Shown: one piece after another, positions 1 to 10,082 of the stretch
Layout of the letters: each line of letters begins with the position of its first letter
How positions within the stretch are numbered: the first letter of the stretch is position 1
From: Cylindrotheca closterium
Taxonomy: Eukaryota > Bacillariophyta > Bacillariophyceae > Bacillariales > Bacillariaceae
Length of the DNA: 64,000 nucleotides
Assembly: GCA_933822405.4 (NCBI GenBank)
Contig: CAKOGP040002247.1
Span: forward strand, 62,001 to 126,000
Direction: 5' to 3'
Made by a program: the position numbers and the translations under genes
The notes under the pieces: model-generated
What the model saw: the letters and a program-made list of their open reading frames with translations, nothing else
Told to the model about the DNA's origin: nothing
Databases searched by the model: none

Positions 1-1762
1 CCTTAATGCACCTAGAGAAAAGTACGCCTTGCTCTTTGTGGGTACCGGCTGCACTGGTGCCATCGAAAAGATGATGAAGCTGCTGGGTATCTGGCTGCCA
101 GAATTTGTGACCTCCAAATGGAAACTGCCCAATCTGATTCCGGAAGGAGATCGCCCCATCGTGTTCATTGGTCCATTCGAGCATCACTCCAATGAGCTCC
201 CTTGGAGAGAGTCCATTGTCACCGTCGTAGTCATTCCCGAAGATGATGATGGCTGCCCCGACATTGAAGTGTTGGAAGCAAAGCTATCCGAGTACAAGGA
301 TCGCAAAATGAAGATCGGTAGCTTCTGTGCCGGCTCAAATGTCACTGGAATCTGCATTGACACTAAGAAGTATACCCGTCTTCTACACAAGGTATGTGTG
401 ACAGAGGCTTTTGTCTTTTTCTTGTTATGAGATCTCATACCACTGATGATTGATTCTCTTGCTTTCGTTGCTCCAGCACAACGCCTTGGCTTTCTTCGAC
501 TTTGCCGGAAGTGGCGCATACGTTGAGATCAATATGAACGGCGAAAATGAAGACGAGTCTATGGATGCCATCTTCATGTCGCCTCACAAGTTCATTGGAG
601 GACCTGGATGTACTGGCCTGTTGGTCGCCAACCGCTCCATCTTCGAAACAACCAAGATTCCTACCTTTCCTGGCGGTGGTACTGTGTCGTTTGTGTCGCC
701 CTGTGCCCAGGACTATGATGATAACATTGAGGCACGAGAGGATGCTGGAACACCAGCCATCGTCCAGGCCATCCGCACTGGATTGGTCTTCCAAGTGAAA
801 GAAATGGTGGGCTGTCGGCGCATTGAAGCCATCGAGCGGAACTACTGCAGTATGGTCTTCTCCAAGCTTCGTGAAAACAATAAGGTCCAACTTGTGGGTA
901 GCGATCGTGGAGCATACTTTGATCCACACAGGCGAGTCACAATCATGTCGTTCAACATCCGTTCACCGTTTCAAGCATCATGCTCGAATAAATCAGGAAT
1001 CCCAAGTCAGATGCTGCATCCTCATTTTGTGGTGGCCCTGCTGAATGATGTGTATGGTATTCAAGCTCGAGCAGGGTGCAGTGTAAGTGATGACTATGTT
1101 TATGCTTTTGTAAATTCCTAACGCCATGACTGTTTTAATCTAAGGTGTTGTTCATTATCGCTCTTTGATCACAGTGTACGGGACCATATGGTCATCGTCT
1201 AATGGGCATCAATAGCGAGAGAAGTGAGAGAATTCGTGTCCTTGTTGGAAAAGGATACAACGCTTTTAAACTTGGCTGGGCTCGAGTGAACTTCAACTAT
1301 TTCATTTCTCCCGAAGAAGTCGAATTCATCTGTGACGCCATATTGCAGATCGCCGAACATGGGTGGAAGCTGCTCCCACTCTATGAGACCGATTTGAAGT
1401 CGGCGCTTTTCGTGCACCGACGGAAAATATCCGGTTCGAACCGTCCTTCGCTATCCAACTTTCACCTGTCGGTGTCAGAATGTGCTGAACCAAAGGATGC
1501 TCATATGCAGAAGAATTCTTTTTTGTTCAAACAAGTGCTTGATGATGCCGACAAGATATACGGAAAAGCGGAACAGTCGCTCAAAATGTGTGCCCATCGT
1601 GAAGTAATCAAGTTACAAGACGAGGCTTTGCCAGAGGATATAATTTCCCCGAATGATATTTGGTGGGTTACAACAAAGACTGTCAGTAACCATTTTTCAT
1701 CAGCGCCGAATGAAGAAGCAAATTTCTCGCAAGATTACCAGTGCATGGTGATGGACTGCTGA
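1..1762 (+). CDS. class V aminotransferase / cysteine desulfurase-like protein, copy 1 (5' part outside window)
   Basis: Family fold-type I PLP enzyme (Aminotran_5, PF00266); the substrate is unknown. Exons read as 1-391, 477-1082 and 1175-1762, with introns GTATGT...CTCCAG (392-476) and GTAAGT...ATCACAG (1083-1174), both phase 0. The window opens inside exon 1, so the N-terminus is missing. Exon 2 carries the Schiff-base lysine in SPHKFIGGPG and the upstream aspartate in FFDFAGSG. Exon 1, intron 1 and most of exon 2 are almost identical to the complete copy at 3487-5669, while intron 2 is unrelated and exon 3 has diverged. This copy lacks five codons near 976-1010 relative to copy 2. Its last 25 or so residues differ because of indels that shift the frame, yet the stop falls at nearly the same place. 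It looks expressed-capable, but the altered tail may mean reduced function. It converges with the KIX gene 80 bp away. Confidence 0.85.
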
Positions 1763-1842
1763 CAGTCTATGGATATTCAGGAAAACTTGAATATATATCC
1801 GGAATCATATTATTCAACGTGAAAACGCTGGCACCAACAGTG

Positions 1843-2652
1843 TTACAGATTACGTACTGCATTGATCGCCGTCTTATTCCTCCAAGCATCAAACTCTGCC
1901 ATGCGCCTCTCGCCTTGCTCAATTGATCGAAGTATTTGATGGTTACTGAGAGATTGTATTCGCTTAACTTCATACTTCTGAAAGACATCCAACAACGGTG
2001 TCCCAAAGAACAAGTCTTTAACAGGAGCCGGCAATTGCCCCGTAAATGGTTTTACCTCGAATGCGGAACAAGACTTGCGACTTCGACAGCTCCCGCAACT
2101 CTGACCTGCCAAGGAAATCTTACGATGGTGAATTTCACTGACCAGCAATTCCGCTCGCTCATAGTCTTGTAATCCTATTTTCTGCTTCAGCACTTGGCGG
2201 CTTGTTTGGCTATGTCGTTTCTTAGCTTGCTGTTGATTTCTTAAATGATACAAAACAACTCTCATTCTGGACTCCAATGTCTGTAAATCACAATAACTTT
2301 CAAAGGAAATAGCCGACTTATACAATCTCTTTTCTAGCATGCACGCCAATTTCCATATGCTGAAATTCGACATGTCAGACTTTTTATCTTGGGTTCTGAG
2401 ACACAACTCACTGCAGATGGAAGGAATAGAGTAGAGTGACGGAAGCGCGATATCGTTGGCACATATCCAGCAAAATACAGTGAACGATTCACTCAATGAA
2501 ATGCAAAATACGTACAGCAATTTTGTTATTTCCGATCTCATCTTGGACTCATCTCTTTCCACCCTTTGTAGCTCAGCATTGGGGGTCAAACAATTATCCG
2601 AGCTACTGTTAGGAGTGATTTTGCTAGAACAAGTTGGTTCAAATTGCTCCAT
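1843..2652 (-). CDS. KIX-domain protein
   Basis: KIX domains are three-helix modules that bind activation domains of transcription factors (CBP/p300, Mediator MED15); a nuclear co-regulator role is inferred. The open frame is 269 codons, but I read an in-frame 105-bp intron at 2411-2515 (GTACGT...CTGCAG on the minus strand, no internal stop). Removing it gives exons 2516-2652 and 1843-2410 and a protein of 234 residues. It also restores a typical KIX helix 1 (MRSEITKLLELCLRTQ) directly before the segment LEKRLYKSAISFESY and a following Leu/Arg-rich helix. After the domain come a Gln/Lys-rich stretch and a Cys/Ser/Arg patch (CGSCRSRKSC). The N-terminal 35 residues are polar and probably disordered. 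The gene lies between the two aminotransferase copies on the opposite strand. KIX identification rests on motif spacing, not on a search. Confidence 0.7.
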   Translation of the reverse strand: MEQFEPTCSSKITPNSSSDNCLTPNAELQRVERDESKMRSEITKLLYVFCISLSESFTVFCWICANDIALPSLYSIPSICSELCLRTQDKKSDMSNFSIWKLACMLEKRLYKSAISFESYCDLQTLESRMRVVLYHLRNQQQAKKRHSQTSRQVLKQKIGLQDYERAELLVSEIHHRKISLAGQSCGSCRSRKSCSAFEVKPFTGQLPAPVKDLFFGTPLLDVFQKYEVKRIQSLSNHQILRSIEQGERRMAEFDAWRNKTAINAVRNL

Positions 2653-3486
2653 GTGGTGCTTTTAGTGTTAGTGCTGGACACGCGGTTCAGTCCTGCACAA
2701 TGACTACAGGGTCAGATGCGGGAGCGGGAGCAATACACCCTTTCGTCGAGTTTGTTCGAAGTTGCTCAGATGTTAACCAAACGTGTCTGATCTTTGGTTG
2801 AGAGCTACCGTTGTTTATTAGCACGCATTTAGATGTGCATCGCTTTTGGCTCTGCCGTTTCGCCAAATTGTTTGTGGGGTTCAATCCTGTATACAGGTTA
2901 GGTAGCAGGCAGGTGAAAGGAGATTACGAATAAGTTTCGCCTGATGTGGACTGCTGACCGTACCAGGTACGCATTCGTAAATTGTCGATTTCGTCCACGT
3001 CGACTGTATCCTACTTGATCAGATGTGGAAGTCTAGTACCAAGAACTGAAAGGTTCAGAAGTGACGAATGGTTGGAGTAGCTTGATAGCTAAGCTAAGGG
3101 CTGAGATATTGATTTAATCGCCTTTTTAAAAGATTTAATGATAATACGAGTACCGGTTGGTCCCTAAAGGAGCGAGACTGCATACGGAATTCGTTTTAAA
3201 AGTATTTCTCTCTTATTAATAGTCGCGGTATATAGGGTTGTTGATTGTTAAAAGGGGAGCGAAGCATTGAGTTCTTTTGAAAAATACATTCGCTTTTATT
3301 CGTCAGAGTTACATAACCATCGCTTCTACGGTACCTGAATTGTGTAAGATTTACCTCGCATTCGGTGCCACCTCTTTAAAAAGGTGGTGGGCATTCTGAC
3401 ACGACATTGAAACGAGAGTATGTCACAAAACGAATTCTGCAATTCAAGCTCCTCCTCATAAACTCATAACACCAAGAACTTTCACA
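2653..3486. other. intergenic region, head-to-head promoter
   Basis: About 830 bp between the start of the KIX gene (minus) and the start of aminotransferase copy 2 (plus), so it should contain both promoters. No convincing coding potential; a 65-codon minus frame at 2687-2884 has no recognisable features. There is a short inverted repeat around CCACCTCTTTAAAAAGGTGG near 3369-3388. Confidence 0.5.
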
Positions 3487-5669
3487 ATGGGTAATTGCAA
3501 GTCAACAACGGGCAAAGTGATTGCTCCACCAGCCCTTGCTCCGCAAAGAACTTTGTTTGACCCAGCTGGTGAGTTTTCAGATAGTGAGTGGCCCGATGCA
3601 TCAGGGAAGAGTTCTAGTAACCTTCATGAAGATGATCCTGTATCGATGCTTGATGAATCAGATCCTGTCTCTCTGATCAGGAAAAATATAATCGGAGGAT
3701 CACAATACATAACCACGCCTTTCGGCAGTCGAAAGATAGTATATGCTGACTATACGGCCTCGGGAAGATGTTTGAAGCCAGTCGAGGACTTTCTGACGAC
3801 CAACGTTTATCCCTTCTACGCAAACACTCACACTGAAGCCAGCGCTACCGGCGCTATAACGACAAATCTAAGAGAAGAAGCCCGTCTCATTATATCCAAA
3901 AGCCTTAATGCACCTAGAGAAAAGTACGCCTTGCTCTTTGTGGGTACCGGCTGCACTGGTGCCATCGAAAAGATGATGAAGCTGCTGGGTATCTGGCTGC
4001 CAGAATTTGTGACCTCCAAATGGAAACTGCCCAATCTGATTCCGGAAGGAGATCGCCCCATCGTGTTCATTGGTCCATTCGAGCATCACTCCAATGAGCT
4101 CCCTTGGAGAGAGTCCATTGTCACCGTCGTAGTCATTCCCGAAGATGATGATGGCTGCCCCGACATTGAAGTGTTGGAAGCAAAGCTATCCGAGTACAAG
4201 GATCGCAAAATGAAGATCGGTAGCTTCTGTGCCGGCTCAAATGTCACTGGAATCTGCATTGACACTAAGAAGTATACCCGTCTTCTACACAAGGTATGTG
4301 TGACAGAGGCTTTTGTCTTTTTCTTGTTATGAGATCTCATACCACTGATGATTGATTCTCTTGCTTTCGTTGCTCCAGCACAACGCCTTGGCTTTCTTCG
4401 ACTTTGCCGGAAGTGGCGCATACGTTGAGATCAATATGAACGGCGAAAATGAAGACGAGTCTATGGATGCCATCTTCATGTCGCCTCACAAGTTCATTGG
4501 AGGACCTGGATGTACTGGCCTGTTGGTCGCCAACCGCTCCATCTTCGAAACAACCAAGATTCCTACCTTTCCTGGCGGTGGTACTGTGTCGTTTGTGTCG
4601 CCCTGTGCCCAGGACTATGATGATAACATTGAGGCACGAGAGGATGCTGGAACACCAGCCATCGTCCAGGCCATCCGCACTGGATTGGTCTTCCAAGTGA
4701 AAGAAATGGTGGGCTGTCGGCGCATTGAAGCCATCGAGCGGAACTACTGCAGTATGGTCTTCTCCAAGCTTCGCGAAAACGACAAGGTCCAACTTGTGGG
4801 TAGCGATCGTGGAGCATACTTTGATCCACACAGGCGAGTCACAATCATGTCGTTCAACATCCGTTCACCGTTTCAAGCAAGTTCGAATACATCGGGAATC
4901 AGAGCTGCCATGTCAGATCCAAGCGTTATGCTGCATCCTCATTTTGTGGTGGCCCTGCTGAATGATGTGTATGGTATTCAAGCTCGAGCAGGCTGCAGTG
5001 TAAGTGGTATTTCCGATTTGCGATTTTGTTGATTCCATATCCCAATCTCAAGCGATTTTACTCTTTCCTGGATCCCAGTGTACCGGGCCCTACAGTCACC
5101 GTCTACTGGATATCGATAGCGAGATAAGTGAGAGGACTCGTGCAATTGTCAGTAAAGGATACAACGCTTTCAAGTTTGGCTGGGCTCGAGTGAACTTCAA
5201 CTATTTCATTTCTCCCGAAGAAGTCGAATTCATCTGCGACGCAATATTGCAGATCGCCGAACATGGGTGGAAGCTGCTCCCACTCTATGACACCGACTTG
5301 AAGTCGGCACTTTTCGTGCACCGACGAAAGATGACTACTCAACTGAACCGCCCTTCGCTTTCGAACCTCGATCTTTCGGCATCAGAAAATGCAGGTCAAA
5401 AGGGTGGAGGTATGCAGAAGAATTCTTTTTCGTTCAAGAAAGTGCTCGAAGATGCCGAGCAGATGTATGGCAAAGCGGAAAAGTTCCTCAGAATGCATGG
5501 GCAAGAGGAGGAGGATCTGCCAAAGGATCATATCATTTCCAAGAATGATATCTGGTGGGTGACCACGACCAATGTGGTGGAGGCTGTCAAACGTGATCTT
5601 CCAGCAACAGCTCCGAAAGCGAAAGAAAGAATCCTCCAAGATGCTTGGTCGATTGCATTGCAGTGCTGA
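3487..5669 (+). CDS. class V aminotransferase / cysteine desulfurase-like protein, copy 2 (complete)
   Basis: Three exons, 3487-4293, 4379-4999 and 5079-5669, give 672 residues; introns are 85 and 79 bp with GTATGT/CTCCAG and GTAAGT/TCCCAG ends. Fold-type I PLP-enzyme landmarks occur in order: YADYTASGR (about 86-94), a glycine-rich GTGCTGAIE (about 153-161), FFDFAGSG with the PLP aspartate near 277, and the PLP lysine near 307 in SPHKFIGGPG. The protein is longer than bacterial cysteine desulfurases (about 400), with a C-terminal extension of some 150 residues beyond the conserved core. The first residues MGNCKS fit an N-myristoylation signal (Gly2, Ser6) with a palmitoylatable Cys4, so membrane anchoring is likely and mitochondrial or plastid import unlikely. 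Substrate unknown; a cysteine desulfurase role is not shown. The ATG follows a long spacer and no upstream in-frame ATG fits better. Confidence 0.88.
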
Positions 5670-6175
5670 GAGTCTATCGTGTTCCAAATGAATGAATGGT
5701 GTTCCAAATGATGCAAACTATCAGATATGGTATATAAATAAATGGATCCAAAATGTAGAGAGAAGTATTTTGTAGATAATTTGTACAATCATAAGAGACA
5801 AACGATGCAACTTCACTGTGACTCGTATGAGGAATCTTCGAGTTTCAATGCCATTGTTGATGGCACATACAGTGAGATTGTGGTGTGGACAACAATCATC
5901 ATGAGGGCCAATGTATTCGTACAATATGCTTGTATCGGTATACATATAATATCTGGTACCGGTATACCTACAGTACCCCGCGTCTCCGCGTTCTTTGTCC
6001 GAGAGCGTTCTCGGACGCGCCAGCAAGACTGAACGGTTAAATTCAAAAAAATCGCATCGCCGTATCTATTGTCGTCTTATATATACTGCTGTAGCATTTT
6101 ATATCTCGCAACGAACAGTACCGGTAGTATATATAGTAACATCACCTTTCCACTCATCTTATTAGCCAATTCATC
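5670..6175. other. intergenic region with promoter of the lipoyl-like gene
   Basis: About 500 bp. It contains a perfect hairpin (5997-6016) and two TACCGGTA palindromes (5957-5964, 6119-6126) close to the start of the next gene, plus AT-rich stretches such as TATATATAC. No coding potential seen. Confidence 0.5.
5997..6016. repeat. perfect 8-bp inverted repeat with 4-nt loop
   Basis: GTCCGAGA-GCGT-TCTCGGAC. It lies about 160 bp upstream of the ATG at 6176 and about 330 bp downstream of the preceding stop. It could be a protein-binding palindrome or an RNA hairpin; the sequence alone does not decide. Confidence 0.7.
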
Positions 6176-7873
6176 ATGACCAAGCCCCAACATCTCTGCC
6201 TACTCGCTCTAGTCTCAGCAGCTCGCGGACTAACATCATTTCCATGTTCATTACTTCACAAGCAATCACTAGAACATACGTGTTCCACTGCTTTACGCTA
6301 TCAAGATGATGCCTTTGTTGATGTGGAAGTCCTCAGTCACCAAAAGATTGATCTACTGCGATCCCAATCCAGAACGACATCAGAATCAAAGGACGATGGT
6401 ACTTCCTCAGCGGAAGCCATAATTTCATACAGAGAAATTAGGATTCCATTGGATTGGTACCCTGAACGACAAATAGTAGTAGGAAGAGAGGAAGATGGTG
6501 CCGAGGGGTCTACTGCGTGTTCGGCTTATCGACTGAAAGAAGGTACTCGGATCGAATCACACACAACAATGGTCAAAGTAGTAGAATGGAAGAAACAGCC
6601 TGGTGATGTTGTGACTCAAGGTGATATCATGGTCATCCTACAAAAGAGTCAAATAGATTCCTATGGAAGGACGGTCAACAAACAACGTATTGAAGTGGCA
6701 TCCAAAGAGGATGGAATATTGAAGACTATTGTCATTCCTCAAGGCGAAGAATTGAACCTAAGAAAGCAAAAATCGCGGTCATTGATTGCGCTCTTTCATC
6801 CAACATTGTTCCTTTCCATTGATATTGATAAAAGTACACGGATGGATACTGTTCTGCTCCGCCAGATCCAACAACGAGAGGAGTCCGAGAACGCGGAAGT
6901 TGAAAGAAGGGAAAGCAAAGAACTCATAATCGAAAAAGAATCTTCTCCTATCGCGCTGGAAATTGAAGGAGAGAATGACGAAAACTATACCGGATCTTTC
7001 CATAGAGCATTCGAAACAAACCAAACCTTCAGTGAAGAAAAGGCTTCACCGACATCATCAAACGGAACGAAGACTAAACAAGAAGACAATGGGAGCCATA
7101 GAGTCATTTCGGAAAAGCCATTGTCAACATCGTTAGACTCAACAAATTTAGAGAGTGCACAACAAGACAACCACAAAGGCTACAAAATCTCAGACGTCAA
7201 TAACATAACACTTATGGGTGACACAGAAGCCATTCGTGCTATTGAATCTGGTAACGCAACCAATATGAAGCCTAACAGCAAAGTGGAAGACGACGTCGTG
7301 TTGGATCACGAAAGAATAGTTGATCTGGCAGTAGTAGCTGTTGCCAATCAATTGTTTAGCAATTTCGATTCGACAGCGTCAAAACCAACTGATCCTACAA
7401 CGAACGCCAAGCTGCCCCAGAACGCAACAACATCTAGGCAAGAAGCTCAGCCCAACAAAATAATGCAAGACGTGGTGCATGCTAATGACGACAAGGATAT
7501 CCTTAAGCCTTTCAGAAACATTGAAGACGATGCCGTGTTAGACCACGACAGGATAGTTGATCTTGCAGCAAAGGCGGTGGTAAATGAGTTGTTTGGTGAT
7601 CTCTATTCGACAATGTCAAAGACTACAAAGGCAAAACCAAATGAACCCATCTCAAATATCAAGCTACCTAAGAGCGCAACGACATCCAAGCAAGACGTTC
7701 AGCACAACGTGGCAATGCAAGAAGTAGTTCATGCTTCCCAACAGGCATCACCGATTAAAAGTGAAGAGGACTCTCGACAAAGCAAGGAGAAGCCATGGGG
7801 ATCCAAAAAGTCGGAAGTCTTTACCGTAATCGTTGATTTCTTTACCGAAAACTTCCAGAAGACCCATTCTTGA
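6176..7873 (+). CDS. secretory/organelle-targeted protein with lipoyl/biotinyl-like domain and duplicated C-terminal module
   Basis: 565 residues, single exon. The N-terminus has a hydrophobic core (LCLLALVSAARG) followed by LTSF, compatible with a signal peptide and perhaps a diatom plastid presequence, although the usual Phe after the cleavage site is Leu here. Residues about 128-196 resemble a lipoyl/biotinyl domain: VVEWKKQPGDVVTQGDIMVI, then IEVASKEDGILKTIVIPQGEE. Lys169 (VNKQRIEV) falls where the modified lysine sits in the E2 motif (TDK.x.EV), after an insertion of about ten residues. The rest is charged and low complexity with two tandem units: VLDHERIVDLA...LPQNATTS...VVHA (about 377-440) and VLDHDRIVDLA...LPKSATTS...VVHA (about 453-525). 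No catalytic domain is attached, so it may be a stand-alone carrier or scaffold. Lipoylation is inference. Confidence 0.7.
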   Translation: MTKPQHLCLLALVSAARGLTSFPCSLLHKQSLEHTCSTALRYQDDAFVDVEVLSHQKIDLLRSQSRTTSESKDDGTSSAEAIISYREIRIPLDWYPERQIVVGREEDGAEGSTACSAYRLKEGTRIESHTTMVKVVEWKKQPGDVVTQGDIMVILQKSQIDSYGRTVNKQRIEVASKEDGILKTIVIPQGEELNLRKQKSRSLIALFHPTLFLSIDIDKSTRMDTVLLRQIQQREESENAEVERRESKELIIEKESSPIALEIEGENDENYTGSFHRAFETNQTFSEEKASPTSSNGTKTKQEDNGSHRVISEKPLSTSLDSTNLESAQQDNHKGYKISDVNNITLMGDTEAIRAIESGNATNMKPNSKVEDDVVLDHERIVDLAVVAVANQLFSNFDSTASKPTDPTTNAKLPQNATTSRQEAQPNKIMQDVVHANDDKDILKPFRNIEDDAVLDHDRIVDLAAKAVVNELFGDLYSTMSKTTKAKPNEPISNIKLPKSATTSKQDVQHNVAMQEVVHASQQASPIKSEEDSRQSKEKPWGSKKSEVFTVIVDFFTENFQKTHS

Positions 7874-8729
7874 TTCCGCATGATGGTCGGAACTTCCGAC
7901 AAATGAAGACGAGAAGTCGATCGATACAGGTTCCCATTAGCGCCTTAGATAAAGTATCAATACTGATGCAATTGTGCATCATCTCCCAAATTTCTTCTCC
8001 ATCATGAAAACTCAGAGAAGAACCATAAAATCCCACTTCCACATGCTGATGATCAGAACTCCTGACAACTGAAGACAGAAGCCGATTTGGACAAAGAATC
8101 GATAGACGTTCCCATTAGCGCCTGATAAAGTATCAATACTGATGCACTTTTGTATCGTCTCTCAAATTTCTTCTCCATCGAATCTTCAAAGTATCAATAC
8201 CGATGTAAATTAGCTTCTTCTCCACCGAATGCGATCGTTCTGTCTGAAGCCGATTTTTAAAGCTCTTGAGCGGTAGTGTGCGTGAGCAAGTACCACCACA
8301 TTCTTCCCTAACGAAAAGTCTGCAACGTGACAATCAAATACGAGTGTGAAGTTTCTTCTCCACCGAATCTGTGATTCGGATTCGAAGAGCGGTTCGTCTC
8401 GCGAGAAAGAACTTTGTACTTTATACACGGACCTGGTGTATAAATTACCATAGTTTCGCTTCCTTTTCGACGCCGGCGAACAAGCGTTCTTTTTCATTTT
8501 CGCTAATTTTAGATTTATGGTGCGTAAACCCAGAAGTGTGTACGTATGTCACCTCTCTGATACAGAAATATCTAAGATAAAAGACGTATCAAAACAGCTC
8601 AGTAGAATGGGATCAAAACTAAAATTCATCTAATTATGTAAAAGATAAACGACAGTCCCTCTCTGCAGGTCATATCGAGAGCCTTGATCAGCTGTTGTGA
8701 ACCGGGGTACAGTAGTGGTATCATCCGTT
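7874..8729. repeat. degenerate tandem repeat in an 850-bp spacer
   Basis: The block GTTCCCATTAGCGCC occurs at 7930-7944 and 8108-8122 (178-bp period). AAAGTATCAATAC[T/C]GATG occurs at about 7951, 8127 and 8188, and TTCTTCTCCA[T/C]C recurs near 7988, 8166, 8212 and 8351. The flanking sequence before each GTTCCC block is also similar, so about 170 bp was duplicated in tandem with a shorter third copy. No coding potential seen. The spacer lies between convergent genes, so it holds two 3' ends. Confidence 0.75.
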
Positions 8730-9731
8730 TCAGTGTCTTCGTTCCCAATTGAATCCCAAAGCATCTAGTGAAGTGATCCGATCAAGTGATATGTTAGATG
8801 CTTCTCCACTGTAGAATCGTTTGTATTGCCTACGTTGGCATTTGACCCATGTGGCTAGAGCAGCGTTGTCTCGATACGTAGAAGGGACGTTGCAGTCTCC
8901 GTTTTTCTTCTTGTATTCTTCAAGCTCTTTCAAGCGATCTTGCCACGCCAGTTTGTGCGAGTCCCAAACGAAGCCAATAGACTCAAGCAGATAGATACGT
9001 TCTGGGGTCATCGTAGACTCCTCGGTTTTATCCTGTTGAAGCATCTTGTACTGATACCTCTGTCGCTTGACCCATCTCGACAAACTTTGGTTGGGTTCAT
9101 ACGAGTGGGGGACAAGGCAATGTCCAAATTCTTCCTTGAATTTCAACAGTTCATCGAATTGTTCTTGGAATTGTTGCTGTTGATAAGGGCGGAAGACTGG
9201 GGGGTTCTTGCTCTTTCTCTTCTTTTCTTCCCTGCTGGTCTTAAATCTCTTTTTTGGCCTTGTAGGAGGAAGCGAGGCTGAGCTTTCTCTTTTTACACCG
9301 GCGAGACCACTGCAGTCAGCAGATTTGCTTTCGTTGGGTACGAAAGCACTGATAACTTGGTCTGGATTGCAAAGCACCTTTTCGTCAAAGGAGGCAGTTA
9401 CTCGTTCTCTGTGCAGGTCGGGCTTGATTGGGGTGGGTTCGAGATCACTGGAATAAAGGCTCCATTTACTGACATGCTCTGCTGGTAAGTCAGATGCAGC
9501 ATTGAAAGGGAGATCGCTGGGCATCTCAATTTCGATATCACGCAACAGGGTGAGAGGATCTTGAGGAATGAACTCATTTGGAAACCTGAACACGGTATCA
9601 TCTGCCAACGAAACATCTTGGTTTGAAGAAGCCCGCAGCTGATGATACATCGAAGCTATTACCGAATTGTCATTCTCCTTTGGTGGATCAAACATAGCAT
9701 CGATGCTATTGGTCTTGAGGCAACGCATCAT
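8730..9731 (-). CDS. helicase-associated (HA) domain protein
   Basis: 333 residues, single exon. The C-terminal half holds two tandem helicase-associated domains (PF03457 type). Each has a Phe/Trp-rich start, an F/Y-K-E-F/N-G-D/H-C-x-V-P core (EFGHCLVPHSYEPNQSLSRW at about 203-222, KNGDCNVPSTYRDNAALATW at about 278-297), an R-Q-Y-K helix and a final L..GF.W (ESIGFVWD, DALGFNWE). Between the acidic, probably disordered N-terminus and the domains is a strong bipartite nuclear localisation signal (RPKKRFKTSREEKKRKSK). There is no helicase core. Diatom genomes encode many stand-alone HA proteins and some are suspected DNA-binding regulators; that function is inference. The stop follows the second domain directly, so the protein is complete. 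Confidence 0.85.
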   Translation of the reverse strand: MMRCLKTNSIDAMFDPPKENDNSVIASMYHQLRASSNQDVSLADDTVFRFPNEFIPQDPLTLLRDIEIEMPSDLPFNAASDLPAEHVSKWSLYSSDLEPTPIKPDLHRERVTASFDEKVLCNPDQVISAFVPNESKSADCSGLAGVKRESSASLPPTRPKKRFKTSREEKKRKSKNPPVFRPYQQQQFQEQFDELLKFKEEFGHCLVPHSYEPNQSLSRWVKRQRYQYKMLQQDKTEESTMTPERIYLLESIGFVWDSHKLAWQDRLKELEEYKKKNGDCNVPSTYRDNAALATWVKCQRRQYKRFYSGEASNISLDRITSLDALGFNWERRH

Positions 9732-10082
9732 TTTTTTCTTGAATTTTTTTCTTCTGACAATACTTCGATTTATGAGATGGAAGTTTGTTTCAAAGCAGAG
9801 AAGATGCAGAATTGTCGATGACGCAACCTTTTGGAAGAACCGCGGGTTCGTATGCGACTATAATATCAACTAAAAACTGCTTCCCCACTTTCGACCCTTG
9901 AGAACACGAGCGTTGTTTTCACGAGTAACTGTAGCTCTGGTTGGGTTCGGATTCGAAATGAATAAAAAATCGACAAAATAGTTGCTCTCAAAACCGCCGC
10001 AAACTTCGGACCGGATTAAAAGAGGATAAGAGGCCTTCTAGAGTGTACACATACTGACTATACAACACAGGTGACGGGAGTT
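9732..10082. other. promoter region of the HA-domain gene
   Basis: About 350 bp upstream of the minus-strand HA gene. It includes a poly-T rich stretch just before the ATG and no gene that I can support. Confidence 0.4.

Noticed and set aside
4337..4831. 164-codon minus frame, also at 435-929
   Set aside because: Antisense of aminotransferase exon 2. It is conserved between the copies only because the DNA is nearly identical.
7930..8220. CRISPR-like spaced repeats
   Set aside because: Only two or three degenerate units of unequal length in nuclear eukaryotic DNA; a simple tandem duplication.
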